6,007 bases of DNA. It comes from Lachnospiraceae bacterium (GTDB lineage Bacteria; Bacillota_A; Clostridia; Lachnospirales; Lachnospiraceae). Position 1 is the first letter of the stretch. Every line of letters starts with the position of its first letter. Position numbers and translations under genes: made by a program. This document shows positions 1 through 5,905 of the stretch, piece after piece. The notes beneath the pieces were generated by a model. It saw only the letters and a list, made by a program, of their open reading frames with translations, was not told the DNA's origin and searched no databases. The stretch is from the NCBI GenBank assembly GCA_004556565.1, contig SFGN01000121.1, positions 1 through 6,007 on the forward strand, read 5' to 3'.

Positions 1-4
1 CGGT

Positions 5-66
5 GTAATAAGATGAAAGAGACTTTTTAGTACATATTAGAAATTCTCTTTGAGCTTATTACTTTT
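5..66 (+). promoter_or_regulatory. Long interrupted inverted repeat upstream of the recombinase gene
   Basis: Two perfect arm pairs nest inside each other: GTAATAAG (5-12) with CTTATTAC (55-62), and AAAGAGA (16-22) with TCTCTTT (45-51). They are separated by a small 3x3 internal loop and leave a 22-base loop (23-44). The structure is followed by TTTT (63-66), so it could act as a weak terminator or attenuator for transcription entering from the left. It could equally be a binding site for a regulator or for the recombinase near the element end. A possible -35/-10 pair (TTGAGC 50-55, AAATAC 73-78) is poor, and I would not call a promoter from it. The dyad is plain in the sequence; its role is inferred. 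Confidence 0.45.
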
Positions 67-96
67 AGGTTCAAATACAGAGGAAAGGAGCAGAGC

Positions 97-1959
97 ATGA
101 GTAGCGAAAAAATAATCGCATTGTATGAGAGACTAAGTCGTGAGGATGAGAACTTGGGGGAGTCGTACAGTATTCAAAACCAGAAGAAGTTGCTAGAAGA
201 TTTTTGTAGAGAAAAAGGGTGGACTAGGTTCAGGCACTTCACTGATGATGGAATATCCGGTACAACCTTTGAAAGACCGTCCTTTAAGGAAATGATTAGC
301 CTTGTGGAAGATGGAGAAGTGGAAACGATTGTGTTAAAAGATATGAGCCGATTAGGGCGAGATTATCTTGTGGTCGGTCAGCTTCGAGAGTTCTTCCGTA
401 AAAAGGGAGTACGGCTGATTGCCATTAACGATAACCATGACAGTTCCAACGGAGATGATGATTTTCTTGTGTTCAGGGATGTTATGAATGAAATGTATGC
501 AAAAGACATCAGCAAGAAAATCCGGTCTACCTTTAAATCAAAAGGTAAGTCGGGCAAGCATGTGGCAAGCGTTACTCCATACGGTTATCTGAAAGATGAA
601 AATGACGGTAATCACTGGATAATTGATGAAGAAGCTGCCGAGGTGGTTCGTCTGATATTTAAATGGACTATTGATGGTCTGGGTCCTTATCAGATAGCTA
701 ATTTATTGCAGGAGAAGAAAGTGGAAATACCGGCAGTACACATGGCACGCTTCGGGCAGGGTAACAACAGGCACAAGCAGGTAAAAGACCCGTATGGGTG
801 GGGTTCATCTACGGTGGTCGGCATTTTGAAGAAAAGGGAGTACTTAGGACATACCGTAAACTTCAAAACGCAGAAGCACTTTAAGGACAAAAAGAGCCAT
901 TATGTATCGGAAGATAACTGGGTAATCTTTGAGAATACGCAGGATGCCATTATAGACCAAGATACCTTTGATACGGTGCAGAAGCTTCGGGCGAATGTAC
1001 GAAGATATCCGGACGGATGGGGCGAGCATCATGTACTTACCGGTCTTATGTATTGTGCTGATTGTGGTGCTAAAATGTATGTTCACAGAACAAGCAATGG
1101 TAAGAGAATTGCACAATATACTTGTTCGGCATATACCAAAGTTCCGTGCGGTACGCTATGCAAGACACAGCACAGAATTAACGAGTCTGTGGTGCTGGAA
1201 CTGATAGGGGATATGCTGAAAGCAATCTTTGAAAGTGCCAAGTATGACAGAGCAGAGTTTTTGGAGACGATAACAACCGCACAGTCCTCACAAGAGGATG
1301 CAGAGGTAAAAAAGGTCAAGGCAAGGATTAAAGTGGCTAGAAATCGCTGTGAGGAGCTTGAGAAGCTAATCTGCCGTATCTATGAGGATAACATTCTCGG
1401 AAAGTTGCCGGATAGCAGATATGAGGTTCTTGATAAGCAGTACGCAAATGAAAAATCGGAACTGGATGCGGAAATCATGGAGCTTGAGAAGAGGATTGCA
1501 GAGTATGACGGAAACAGAAATTCAGCAAGCCGGTTCATGGCACTGATTGATAAATACGAGAAATTTGAAGAACTTACACCGGCAATGGTTAATGAATTTG
1601 TTGATAAGGTGCTGGTGCATGAGAGAGACAGAAAAGGGAGTATTCAGACCACGCAGGAGATTGAGATTTATTTCAATTTCGTAGGTCGGTATGTACCACC
1701 GGCAATGGAAGTGGAACTTACACCGGAAGAGCAGGCGGAGATAGACCGAATTAACCGGATTAAGGATAAGAGGCATCAGCAGTATCTTCGCAGAAAAGAA
1801 AGTGGCTGGCAGAGAAAATATGAGGAGCGTGTGAAGAGTGAAAAGCGTGAGAAACTGCAAGCCATGAAAGAAGAAATCCGTAAGCAGGATAGGGAGAACG
1901 GAGTGTATGCAACGGTGGGAAGCCTTGCATTAAAACCGACAGTCGGAACACCTGAATAG
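97..1959 (+). CDS. Large serine recombinase (TnpX-like, DUF4368-type) for excision and integration
   Basis: This 620-residue protein is a large serine recombinase that would cut and rejoin DNA at the element's ends through a covalent phosphoserine link. The N-terminal resolvase domain (about 5-150) has the YERLS motif with catalytic Ser14 and Arg12, and the SRLGRD motif with Arg85 and Arg88. A recombinase domain follows (about 158-300, from PYGY). A zinc ribbon has Cys320, Cys323, Cys343 and Cys351, with Cys355 nearby. A charged coiled coil spans about 400-475, then a DUF4368-like tail (TQEIEIYFNF near 519-528) and a very basic, helical C terminus. All catalytic parts are present, so it looks intact. 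It is somewhat shorter than TnpX of Tn4451 (about 700 residues, from memory). The ATG start is fixed by AAAGGAG at 84-90, six bases upstream. A strong terminator follows, so it seems to be its own transcription unit. Exact orthology to TnpX is not shown. Confidence 0.96.
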   Translation: MSSEKIIALYERLSREDENLGESYSIQNQKKLLEDFCREKGWTRFRHFTDDGISGTTFERPSFKEMISLVEDGEVETIVLKDMSRLGRDYLVVGQLREFFRKKGVRLIAINDNHDSSNGDDDFLVFRDVMNEMYAKDISKKIRSTFKSKGKSGKHVASVTPYGYLKDENDGNHWIIDEEAAEVVRLIFKWTIDGLGPYQIANLLQEKKVEIPAVHMARFGQGNNRHKQVKDPYGWGSSTVVGILKKREYLGHTVNFKTQKHFKDKKSHYVSEDNWVIFENTQDAIIDQDTFDTVQKLRANVRRYPDGWGEHHVLTGLMYCADCGAKMYVHRTSNGKRIAQYTCSAYTKVPCGTLCKTQHRINESVVLELIGDMLKAIFESAKYDRAEFLETITTAQSSQEDAEVKKVKARIKVARNRCEELEKLICRIYEDNILGKLPDSRYEVLDKQYANEKSELDAEIMELEKRIAEYDGNRNSASRFMALIDKYEKFEELTPAMVNEFVDKVLVHERDRKGSIQTTQEIEIYFNFVGRYVPPAMEVELTPEEQAEIDRINRIKDKRHQQYLRRKESGWQRKYEERVKSEKREKLQAMKEEIRKQDRENGVYATVGSLALKPTVGTPE

Positions 1960-1967
1960 GATTTCGG

Positions 1968-2003
1968 AAAAAGCACTTGAGAGATAATCTTGAGTGCTTT
2001 TTT
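1968..2003 (+). terminator. Intrinsic terminator of the recombinase gene
   Basis: A 15-pair stem with two G-U pairs (1968-1982 with 1988-2002) closes a GATAA loop and ends in an uninterrupted T run (1998-2003). It starts eight bases after the recombinase stop codon. It should separate the recombinase transcript from the mobilisation and replication genes downstream. The A-rich left arm would also give a U tract on the opposite strand, so some bidirectional activity is possible. Confidence 0.85.
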
Positions 2004-2004
2004 C

Positions 2005-2093
2005 ATGCCCAAATTTCAAAAGGAAATGCAGGGCATACCGAAGAAGTTGAACAGTGCTACCGGCTATTTGGTGGCAGTTTTCAACTCCTTCGG
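2005..2093 (+). other. Two consecutive stable hairpins in the intergenic region before the relaxase
   Basis: Hairpin one pairs ATGCCC (2005-2010) with GGGCAT (2031-2036), and inside it ATTTC (2013-2017) with GAAAT (2023-2027). Hairpin two pairs 2038-2051 with 2080-2093 (13 of 14 positions), then an internal loop, then TGCTACC (2055-2061) with GGTGGCA (2070-2076, one G-U) around an 8-base loop. Together they cover almost every base from 2005 to 2093. Between here and the oriT-like site (2094-2173) only a minor stem is visible (2154-2159 with 2165-2170, two G-U pairs). The position directly upstream of a relaxase suggests part of the transfer origin or a structured RNA. An open frame without a ribosome site (ATG 2005 to TGA 2256) also runs through the whole region. 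Confidence 0.5.
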
Positions 2094-2173
2094 AGCAGAG
2101 TACAGAGGTGCAACCTTTGTCGGAGTTGAGAGGCAGAGCCTTCATCAGGTCAAGGGCGGAAGCCTTGCCCAGT

Positions 2174-2214
2174 TTATTGTCGTTTCGACAATAAGTACTG
2201 GGTATTACTTGTCG
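2174..2214 (+). other. Candidate origin of transfer (MobV/pMV158-like oriT)
   Basis: Overlapping inverted repeats lie 57 bases upstream of the relaxase start. TTATTGTCG (2174-2182) pairs perfectly with CGACAATAA (2186-2194) over a TTT loop. A competing stem pairs AAGTA (2193-2197) with TACTT (2206-2210) around the 8-base loop CTGGGTAT, and CGAC (2186-2189) can pair with GTCG (2211-2214). The pMV158 origin, as I recall it, has the same plan: overlapping repeats with AAGTAT/ATACTT around an 8-base loop holding the nick TAGTGTG/TTA. The matching bases here are TACTGGG/TAT, which predicts cleavage between 2202 and 2203. The repeats are seen directly; the oriT role is inferred from the likeness and from the adjacent MobV relaxase. 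Confidence 0.6.
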
Positions 2215-2271
2215 AAAAAATCTCAAGTAATTGGCTTCGCCACGGAAGTTAGTTGAAAGGAAAAAGAAGAA

Positions 2272-3516
2272 ATGAGCAAAGAGAAAATGAGAGCTTCAAG
2301 GCACAACGGAAGAAGCGGAAAGCATGGTGTTTATGACGTAAAGCACAATGACAGAAACTTTGATGTAGCCAACAGTGAGCATATTGATGCCGAGAGAACG
2401 AAGCTGAATGTTTACTGGGACTGCTATCAGGGTTACTGTTTGAACGGTGATACATCGGAAAGGAAAATGACTTTCACGGAAATTGAAAAAGCATATTATT
2501 TTGAGCATTACGGAGACCATGTGGATGCACAAAATGAAAGAAATGAGAAAGCGGGTCACGCAGAACGGAACAGAACGACAGATGATGTTCTGAAAAATAA
2601 TAAGACCTGTCCGGAAGAGAGTATATTGCAACTTGGTAATATTGATTGTTCAGTGACACCCGATGTATTGGCAAAAGTGGTGGCAGAGTTCTTTGAGGAA
2701 TTTGAAAAAAGATATGGTAGCCATGTTCACATTCTTGACTGGGCATTGCACTTGGATGAAGCCACTCCTCATGTTCATGTAAGACAAGTCTATGATGCCC
2801 TGAATAAATATGGGGAGCTTTGTCCACAGCAGGAAAAAGCACTGGAAGAGTTGGGGTTTGAATTACCTGACCCGACAAAAAAGAGAAGTCGATTCAATAA
2901 CCGGAAGATGTGCTTTGATGCAGAGTGCAGGAAGCTGTTTTTGGATATTGGGCAGAAGAACGGTGTGGAGCTTGAATATGAACCGGAATATGGTGGAGCA
3001 AGCTATTTGGAGAAGCAGGACTATATCATAGAAAATCAGCAGAAGAGAATTGCCAAGATGCAGGCGGCTTTGGATGACATTACCTTGAAGGTCTTGGATA
3101 TGGAAAATATGGTGGAGCAGATAGCGGATGATGCCTATGAAAAAGCGTGTGAGGTCGTAGCTGATACAGTGGCAGAGCATACCAGAGCAGAAGATATAGC
3201 AGAGCTTCGCAGTTATAAAAAATGGCTGACTTCGGATGAGCGGAAAACTCCAAAAGACAAGAGAGATTTTGTGGGGAAGTGCCTTGACAATTTGGAAGCA
3301 CGCTTTAGAAAAATGGCACAGGCAGTTGCAAAGAAAGTGCTGGGAGCCTTACAGAGTCCACAGATAAAGGAACAGAAAAAAGAAGAAATAAAGGAAAGGG
3401 CGAGAGTGTCTGTCAGAGAGAGGCTGGCAGAACATCAGAAGCAAGTGGAAATGGAAAAGCAGAGAAAAGCGGAACTTCCAAAAGTGAAAAAGCAGAAAAC
3501 GGAAGAACTTGGATAG
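2272..3516 (+). CDS. MobV-family relaxase (Pre/Mob plasmid recombination enzyme)
   Basis: A DNA-nicking relaxase of 414 residues that would cut one strand at oriT and pilot it during mobilisation. The N-terminal half carries the family motifs. HNDR at 25-28 matches the HNxR motif whose histidine is the nucleophile in pMV158 MobM, followed by IDAERTKLN at 38-46. The metal-binding motif HLDEATPHVH at 160-169 places His160, Glu163, His167 and His169 at the same spacing as the MobM ligands (126, 129, 133, 135, from memory). From about 247 to the end the protein is highly charged and helical, probably a coiled coil for dimerisation or partner contact. The ATG is supported by AAAGGA at 2256-2261. 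The oriT-like repeats lie just upstream. No coupling protein or secretion genes are present, so it would depend on a helper element. Such proteins are sometimes mislabelled as serine/arginine repetitive matrix proteins. Confidence 0.9.
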   Translation: MSKEKMRASRHNGRSGKHGVYDVKHNDRNFDVANSEHIDAERTKLNVYWDCYQGYCLNGDTSERKMTFTEIEKAYYFEHYGDHVDAQNERNEKAGHAERNRTTDDVLKNNKTCPEESILQLGNIDCSVTPDVLAKVVAEFFEEFEKRYGSHVHILDWALHLDEATPHVHVRQVYDALNKYGELCPQQEKALEELGFELPDPTKKRSRFNNRKMCFDAECRKLFLDIGQKNGVELEYEPEYGGASYLEKQDYIIENQQKRIAKMQAALDDITLKVLDMENMVEQIADDAYEKACEVVADTVAEHTRAEDIAELRSYKKWLTSDERKTPKDKRDFVGKCLDNLEARFRKMAQAVAKKVLGALQSPQIKEQKKEEIKERARVSVRERLAEHQKQVEMEKQRKAELPKVKKQKTEELG

Positions 3517-3525
3517 GAGGCTGTT

Positions 3526-4161
3526 ATGAATGTTTTTGCAGTGGTAAAGGATAATGTTACCGCAAAAGATGTGGCTATGAGATATGGCATAAAAATCAAT
3601 CGGAGCGGGCTGGCTTGTTGTCCGTTTCATAGGGATAAGACACCCAGTATGAAGATTGATAAGAGGTACTACTGTTTTGGTTGTGGAGAAACCGGAGATG
3701 CTACTGATTTGGTGGCAAAATATTTTGGACTTGCACCAAAGGAGGCTGCAATGAAGATTGCCTCCGACTTTGGTCTAAACTATGATGCAACCAACCGTCC
3801 ATTACCAAAACCGGCAGTACCGCAGAAATCGAAAGAGCAGATATTGGATGAGGAACAGAAGAAATGTTTTAGGGAATTATCCGACTATTATCATCTGCTA
3901 AAGGAATGGAAAATAAAATATGCACCGAAGAGCATGGATGAAGAACTGCATCCGCTCTTTGTGGAAGCCCTGCAGAATATCAGCAGAGTGGAGTATCAGC
4001 TTGACACTCTTCTTGAAAAAGATATTCCTGACAGGGCTTTTGTTATTTCAGACATAGGAAAGGGGGTAAAGAGCATTGTCGGAAGAATTGAAGAGTATCG
4101 AAGAAGTGAGAGAGATGCTGGAGTGCACACAGCAGGGAAATGTAAGGCAGACTGCCGGTAA
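3526..4161 (+). CDS. CHC2 zinc-finger (DnaG-type primase N-terminal) protein without a catalytic domain
   Basis: The first 85 or so of 211 residues form a DnaG-type zinc-binding domain with Cys32, His35, Cys50 and Cys53 in the contexts CPFH and CFGCGETGD, the spacing used by primases to read single-stranded DNA. The remainder (about 100-211) is helical and charged, and I see no TOPRIM or archaeo-eukaryotic primase motifs. It is therefore probably a template-recognition or accessory factor working with the ATPase encoded next, rather than a full primase. Translation is coupled to the relaxase: the TAGGAGG at 3514-3520 contains the relaxase stop and serves as the ribosome site five bases before this ATG. 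Its last 86 bases overlap the next gene in another frame, so its C-terminal 28 or so residues may be shaped by that overlap. Database labels would read DNA primase or CHC2 zinc finger protein. Confidence 0.88.
   Translation: MNVFAVVKDNVTAKDVAMRYGIKINRSGLACCPFHRDKTPSMKIDKRYYCFGCGETGDATDLVAKYFGLAPKEAAMKIASDFGLNYDATNRPLPKPAVPQKSKEQILDEEQKKCFRELSDYYHLLKEWKIKYAPKSMDEELHPLFVEALQNISRVEYQLDTLLEKDIPDRAFVISDIGKGVKSIVGRIEEYRRSERDAGVHTAGKCKADCR
4057..4067 (+). promoter_or_regulatory. Ribosome-binding site that sets the TTG start of the VapE-type gene
   Basis: GGAAAGGGGGT lies about nine bases before the TTG at 4076, inside the zinc-finger gene. An in-frame TAA at 4067-4069 prevents any start further upstream. 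The other in-frame starts (TTG 4088, GTG 4106, ATG 4115) have no comparable purine-rich site, so TTG 4076 is preferred. Confidence 0.6.
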
Positions 4162-5398
4162 TTATCGTACAGTTTTGCTCCATGACCCACATTTAGGCGG
4201 AGCATTCCGTTTGAATATGTTTACCGATAAAATCGACATTACAAGAGATTTGGGCTGGTATCGGGAAAGTGAAAATCTGACAGATGTTGATTTGAAATTC
4301 TTGGTGCTGTACTTTGAAAAGAATTATGGTCTGGCAAATGAAAAGAGAATTGATGATGCAATCAAGGTAGTGGCAAATGAAAACCGTTATCATCCGGTGC
4401 AGGACTATCTGAATGCCCTGCAATGGGATAAGGTGGAGCGTATCAGATATGCCCTGCATTACTTTTTGGGGGCTGAAATCAGTGATTATACCTATGAAGT
4501 GTTGAAACTCTTTATGCTGGGAACAATCGCAAGAGTTTTCCGCCCTGGCATTAAGTTTGAGGTTATGCTGTGTCTTGTCGGTGGGCAGGGTGCCGGTAAA
4601 TCCACTTTTTTCAGATTTCTCGCCATGAAAGATGACTGGTTCACGGATGACCTAAAGAAAATGGATGACGAGAATGTATACCGGAAATTGCAGGGGCATC
4701 TGATAGTGGAGTTCCCTGAAATGGTAGCAATCCTGAATGCGAAGAATGTAGAGGATACCAAGTCCTTTATGAGCAGGCAGAAGGATACCTACAAAACACC
4801 GTATGACAAGCATCCGAAAGACCATAAGAGGCAGTGCGTATTTGCCGGTTCGTCAAATTCTCTTGATTTCCTGCCTATGGATAGGTCGGGGAACAGAAGA
4901 TTTCTTCCTATTCAGTGCAATGTGAATGAGGCAGAGGTTCACATCCTTGATGATGAGAAAGTATCAAGAGAATATATAGCACAGATGTGGGCAGAGGCAA
5001 TGGAGATATACAGAAGTGGTAATTATATGCTGAAACTGCCTAAAAAGACGCAGGAAGAGCTTTGTGAGTATCAGAAGAGATTTATGCAGGAAGATACCAA
5101 AAAGGAGCTTATTCTTGATTATTTGGAGCATTGCAAGGGCAATATGGTGTGTTCCCGATTGCTTTATGCAGAGGCACTGGGGAATGACGGAAGTCCGGCA
5201 CAGTGGGAAATTCGGGAGATTAACGATATTATGAATAATTGTAGTGGCTGGATAGCATTTACTAATCCGAGATATTTCCCAAGCCCATACAACAGACAGA
5301 GAGGATGGGAAAAGCCCGACAACAAAGAGAGTGAATTTCAACCATTAACCGAAGAACAGATGCAACAGTTATCGTTGCCGGAAGAGTGGATGAAGTAA
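4076..5398 (+). CDS. VapE-type P-loop ATPase, probable replicative helicase
   Basis: A 440-residue member of the virulence-associated E family of P-loop ATPases, likely the helicase or initiator of the element's replication. It shows Walker A GGQGAGKST at 169-177 (Lys175), an acidic Walker B-like strand LIVEFPE at 209-215, a sensor-1-like GSSN at 258-261, and the family signature FLPMDRSGNRRFLPI at 265-279, whose arginines probably complete the active site. The N-terminal part (about 15-130) resembles the usual VapE leader with its ECTQQG and HDPHL segments; the C-terminal 120 residues are less distinctive. The start is taken as TTG with a GGGGG-rich ribosome site, overlapping the zinc-finger gene by 86 bases; ATG 4115 (residue 14) is the main alternative. 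The CHC2 plus VapE pair resembles the primase-helicase modules of phage-inducible islands. No terminator is seen after it. Confidence 0.9.
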   Translation: MSEELKSIEEVREMLECTQQGNVRQTAGNYRTVLLHDPHLGGAFRLNMFTDKIDITRDLGWYRESENLTDVDLKFLVLYFEKNYGLANEKRIDDAIKVVANENRYHPVQDYLNALQWDKVERIRYALHYFLGAEISDYTYEVLKLFMLGTIARVFRPGIKFEVMLCLVGGQGAGKSTFFRFLAMKDDWFTDDLKKMDDENVYRKLQGHLIVEFPEMVAILNAKNVEDTKSFMSRQKDTYKTPYDKHPKDHKRQCVFAGSSNSLDFLPMDRSGNRRFLPIQCNVNEAEVHILDDEKVSREYIAQMWAEAMEIYRSGNYMLKLPKKTQEELCEYQKRFMQEDTKKELILDYLEHCKGNMVCSRLLYAEALGNDGSPAQWEIREINDIMNNCSGWIAFTNPRYFPSPYNRQRGWEKPDNKESEFQPLTEEQMQQLSLPEEWMK

Positions 5399-5412
5399 AA
5401 ACTGCCCGGTAG

Positions 5413-5620
5413 ATTGTCGGTCTGTTGTCGCTTCCGTTGTCGGGTTCGTTGTCGGTTCTATATTTCTATAATCCTTATATTTCCTACATTTTTTAGGGAT
5501 AGATACAGTTCTGACAACGAAAGCAACGGAATATTTGAAAAAAAGAATAAAAGCAGAAAAGTAACTATAAATGATAAGGTTTAGGAGTTTTTAGGTGTCC
5601 GTTGTCGTTGCCCGTTGTCG
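5413..5620 (+). repeat. Iteron-like cluster of GTTGTCG repeats, candidate replication origin or operator
   Basis: The core (G/A)TTGTCG occurs six times on the + strand, at 5413-5419, 5424-5430, 5436-5442, 5448-5454, 5601-5607 and 5614-5620. One near copy lies inverted at 5512-5518 (TGACAAC). The first four are spaced 11, 12 and 12 bases apart, close to one helical turn, and the last pair 13. The cluster fills much of the gap between the VapE-type gene and tnpW. This arrangement beside a helicase gene is what iteron-type origins look like, but a repressor-binding array controlling tnpW is also possible. The repeats are seen directly; the function is inferred. Confidence 0.6.
5456..5510 (+). 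promoter_or_regulatory. AT-rich stretch with a perfect -10 box, possible unwinding element or promoter
   Basis: Directly after the four spaced repeats the sequence becomes strongly AT-rich and contains TATAAT at 5467-5472. No good -35 box lies at the right distance; the candidates at 5443-5450 overlap the fourth repeat. It may be a promoter for tnpW whose -35 side is covered by the repeat-binding protein, or the easily melted part of an origin. Both readings are inference. Confidence 0.35.
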
Positions 5621-5672
5621 AGAGATAGAGGCACTTCCTTATCGGGCATTAACAAAAAAGGAGAACAAACAA

Positions 5673-5825
5673 ATGGAGAATAAAAAAACAAACACACCGG
5701 TAGCATTAAGAAAGCAGATAGGCGGTACAACCTATGTAGTCAGGGTGCATTTCAATGAGGATGCAAAGGAAAGCATGAAGGACAAGATAAAGAGGCTGAT
5801 TGCTAATGAGGTCAGGGCTTCGTAG
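5673..5825 (+). CDS. tnpW: TnpW-family small transposon-encoded protein
   Basis: A 50-residue protein that fits the TnpW family, named after a small gene of the Tn4451 group and common in clostridial mobile elements. The conserved core is visible: IGGTTYVVRVHF at 16-27, then a helical, basic stretch KDKIKRLIANEV at 36-47. No biochemical function is known to me; a small DNA-binding or regulatory role is only a guess. I chose ATG 5673 because AAGGAGA (5658-5664) lies nine bases before it. A longer frame from GTG 5595 would begin inside the repeat cluster without a ribosome site. Its transcription probably starts within the upstream 274-base gap or reads through from the VapE-type gene. No clear terminator follows. 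Confidence 0.85.
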   Translation: MENKKTNTPVALRKQIGGTTYVVRVHFNEDAKESMKDKIKRLIANEVRAS

Positions 5826-5863
5826 CACACTGCATAGGTCAAAAAGCATGTAGAATAATAGTA

Positions 5864-5879
5864 TATATCATGATATAAT
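5864..5879 (+). promoter_or_regulatory. Extended -10 promoter overlapped by a 14-base palindrome
   Basis: TGATATAAT (5871-5879) is an extended -10 element with a consensus TATAAT hexamer at 5874-5879. The -35 region (TAGAAT, 5851-5856) is weak, as is common with extended -10 promoters. The perfect palindrome TATATCATGATATA (5864-5877) covers the upstream half of the box, as expected for a repressor operator. It would drive whatever begins after 5890. Confidence 0.55.
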
Positions 5880-5905
5880 TGATGGTGTTCGAGGAGAACG
5901 AAAAT

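Noticed and set aside
1936..1946. Short palindrome CCGACAGTCGG near the end of the recombinase gene
   Set aside because: Only five-base arms within coding sequence, with a far stronger terminator just downstream; likely chance.
1990..2004. TTG start for a small protein at 1990
   Set aside because: The start falls in the right arm of the intrinsic terminator and has no ribosome site.
690..3630. Open frames on the minus strand across the recombinase and relaxase genes
   Set aside because: They sit opposite well-supported genes, show no recognisable motifs, and have the low-complexity look of antisense shadows.
4060..4080. Programmed frameshift joining the zinc-finger protein to the ATPase
   Set aside because: The AAAGGGGG run looked slippery, but a +1 shift there meets TAA at 4067-4069 and a -1 shift enters the wrong frame; independent initiation is simpler.
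5413..5620. CRISPR array
   Set aside because: Repeats are only about seven bases at 11-13 base spacing with no spacer-sized units and no cas genes.
5595..5672. N-terminal extension of tnpW from a GTG start
   Set aside because: It lies in the repeat cluster, has no ribosome site, and its 26 residues do not look like the TnpW family; ATG 5673 has a strong AAGGAGA.
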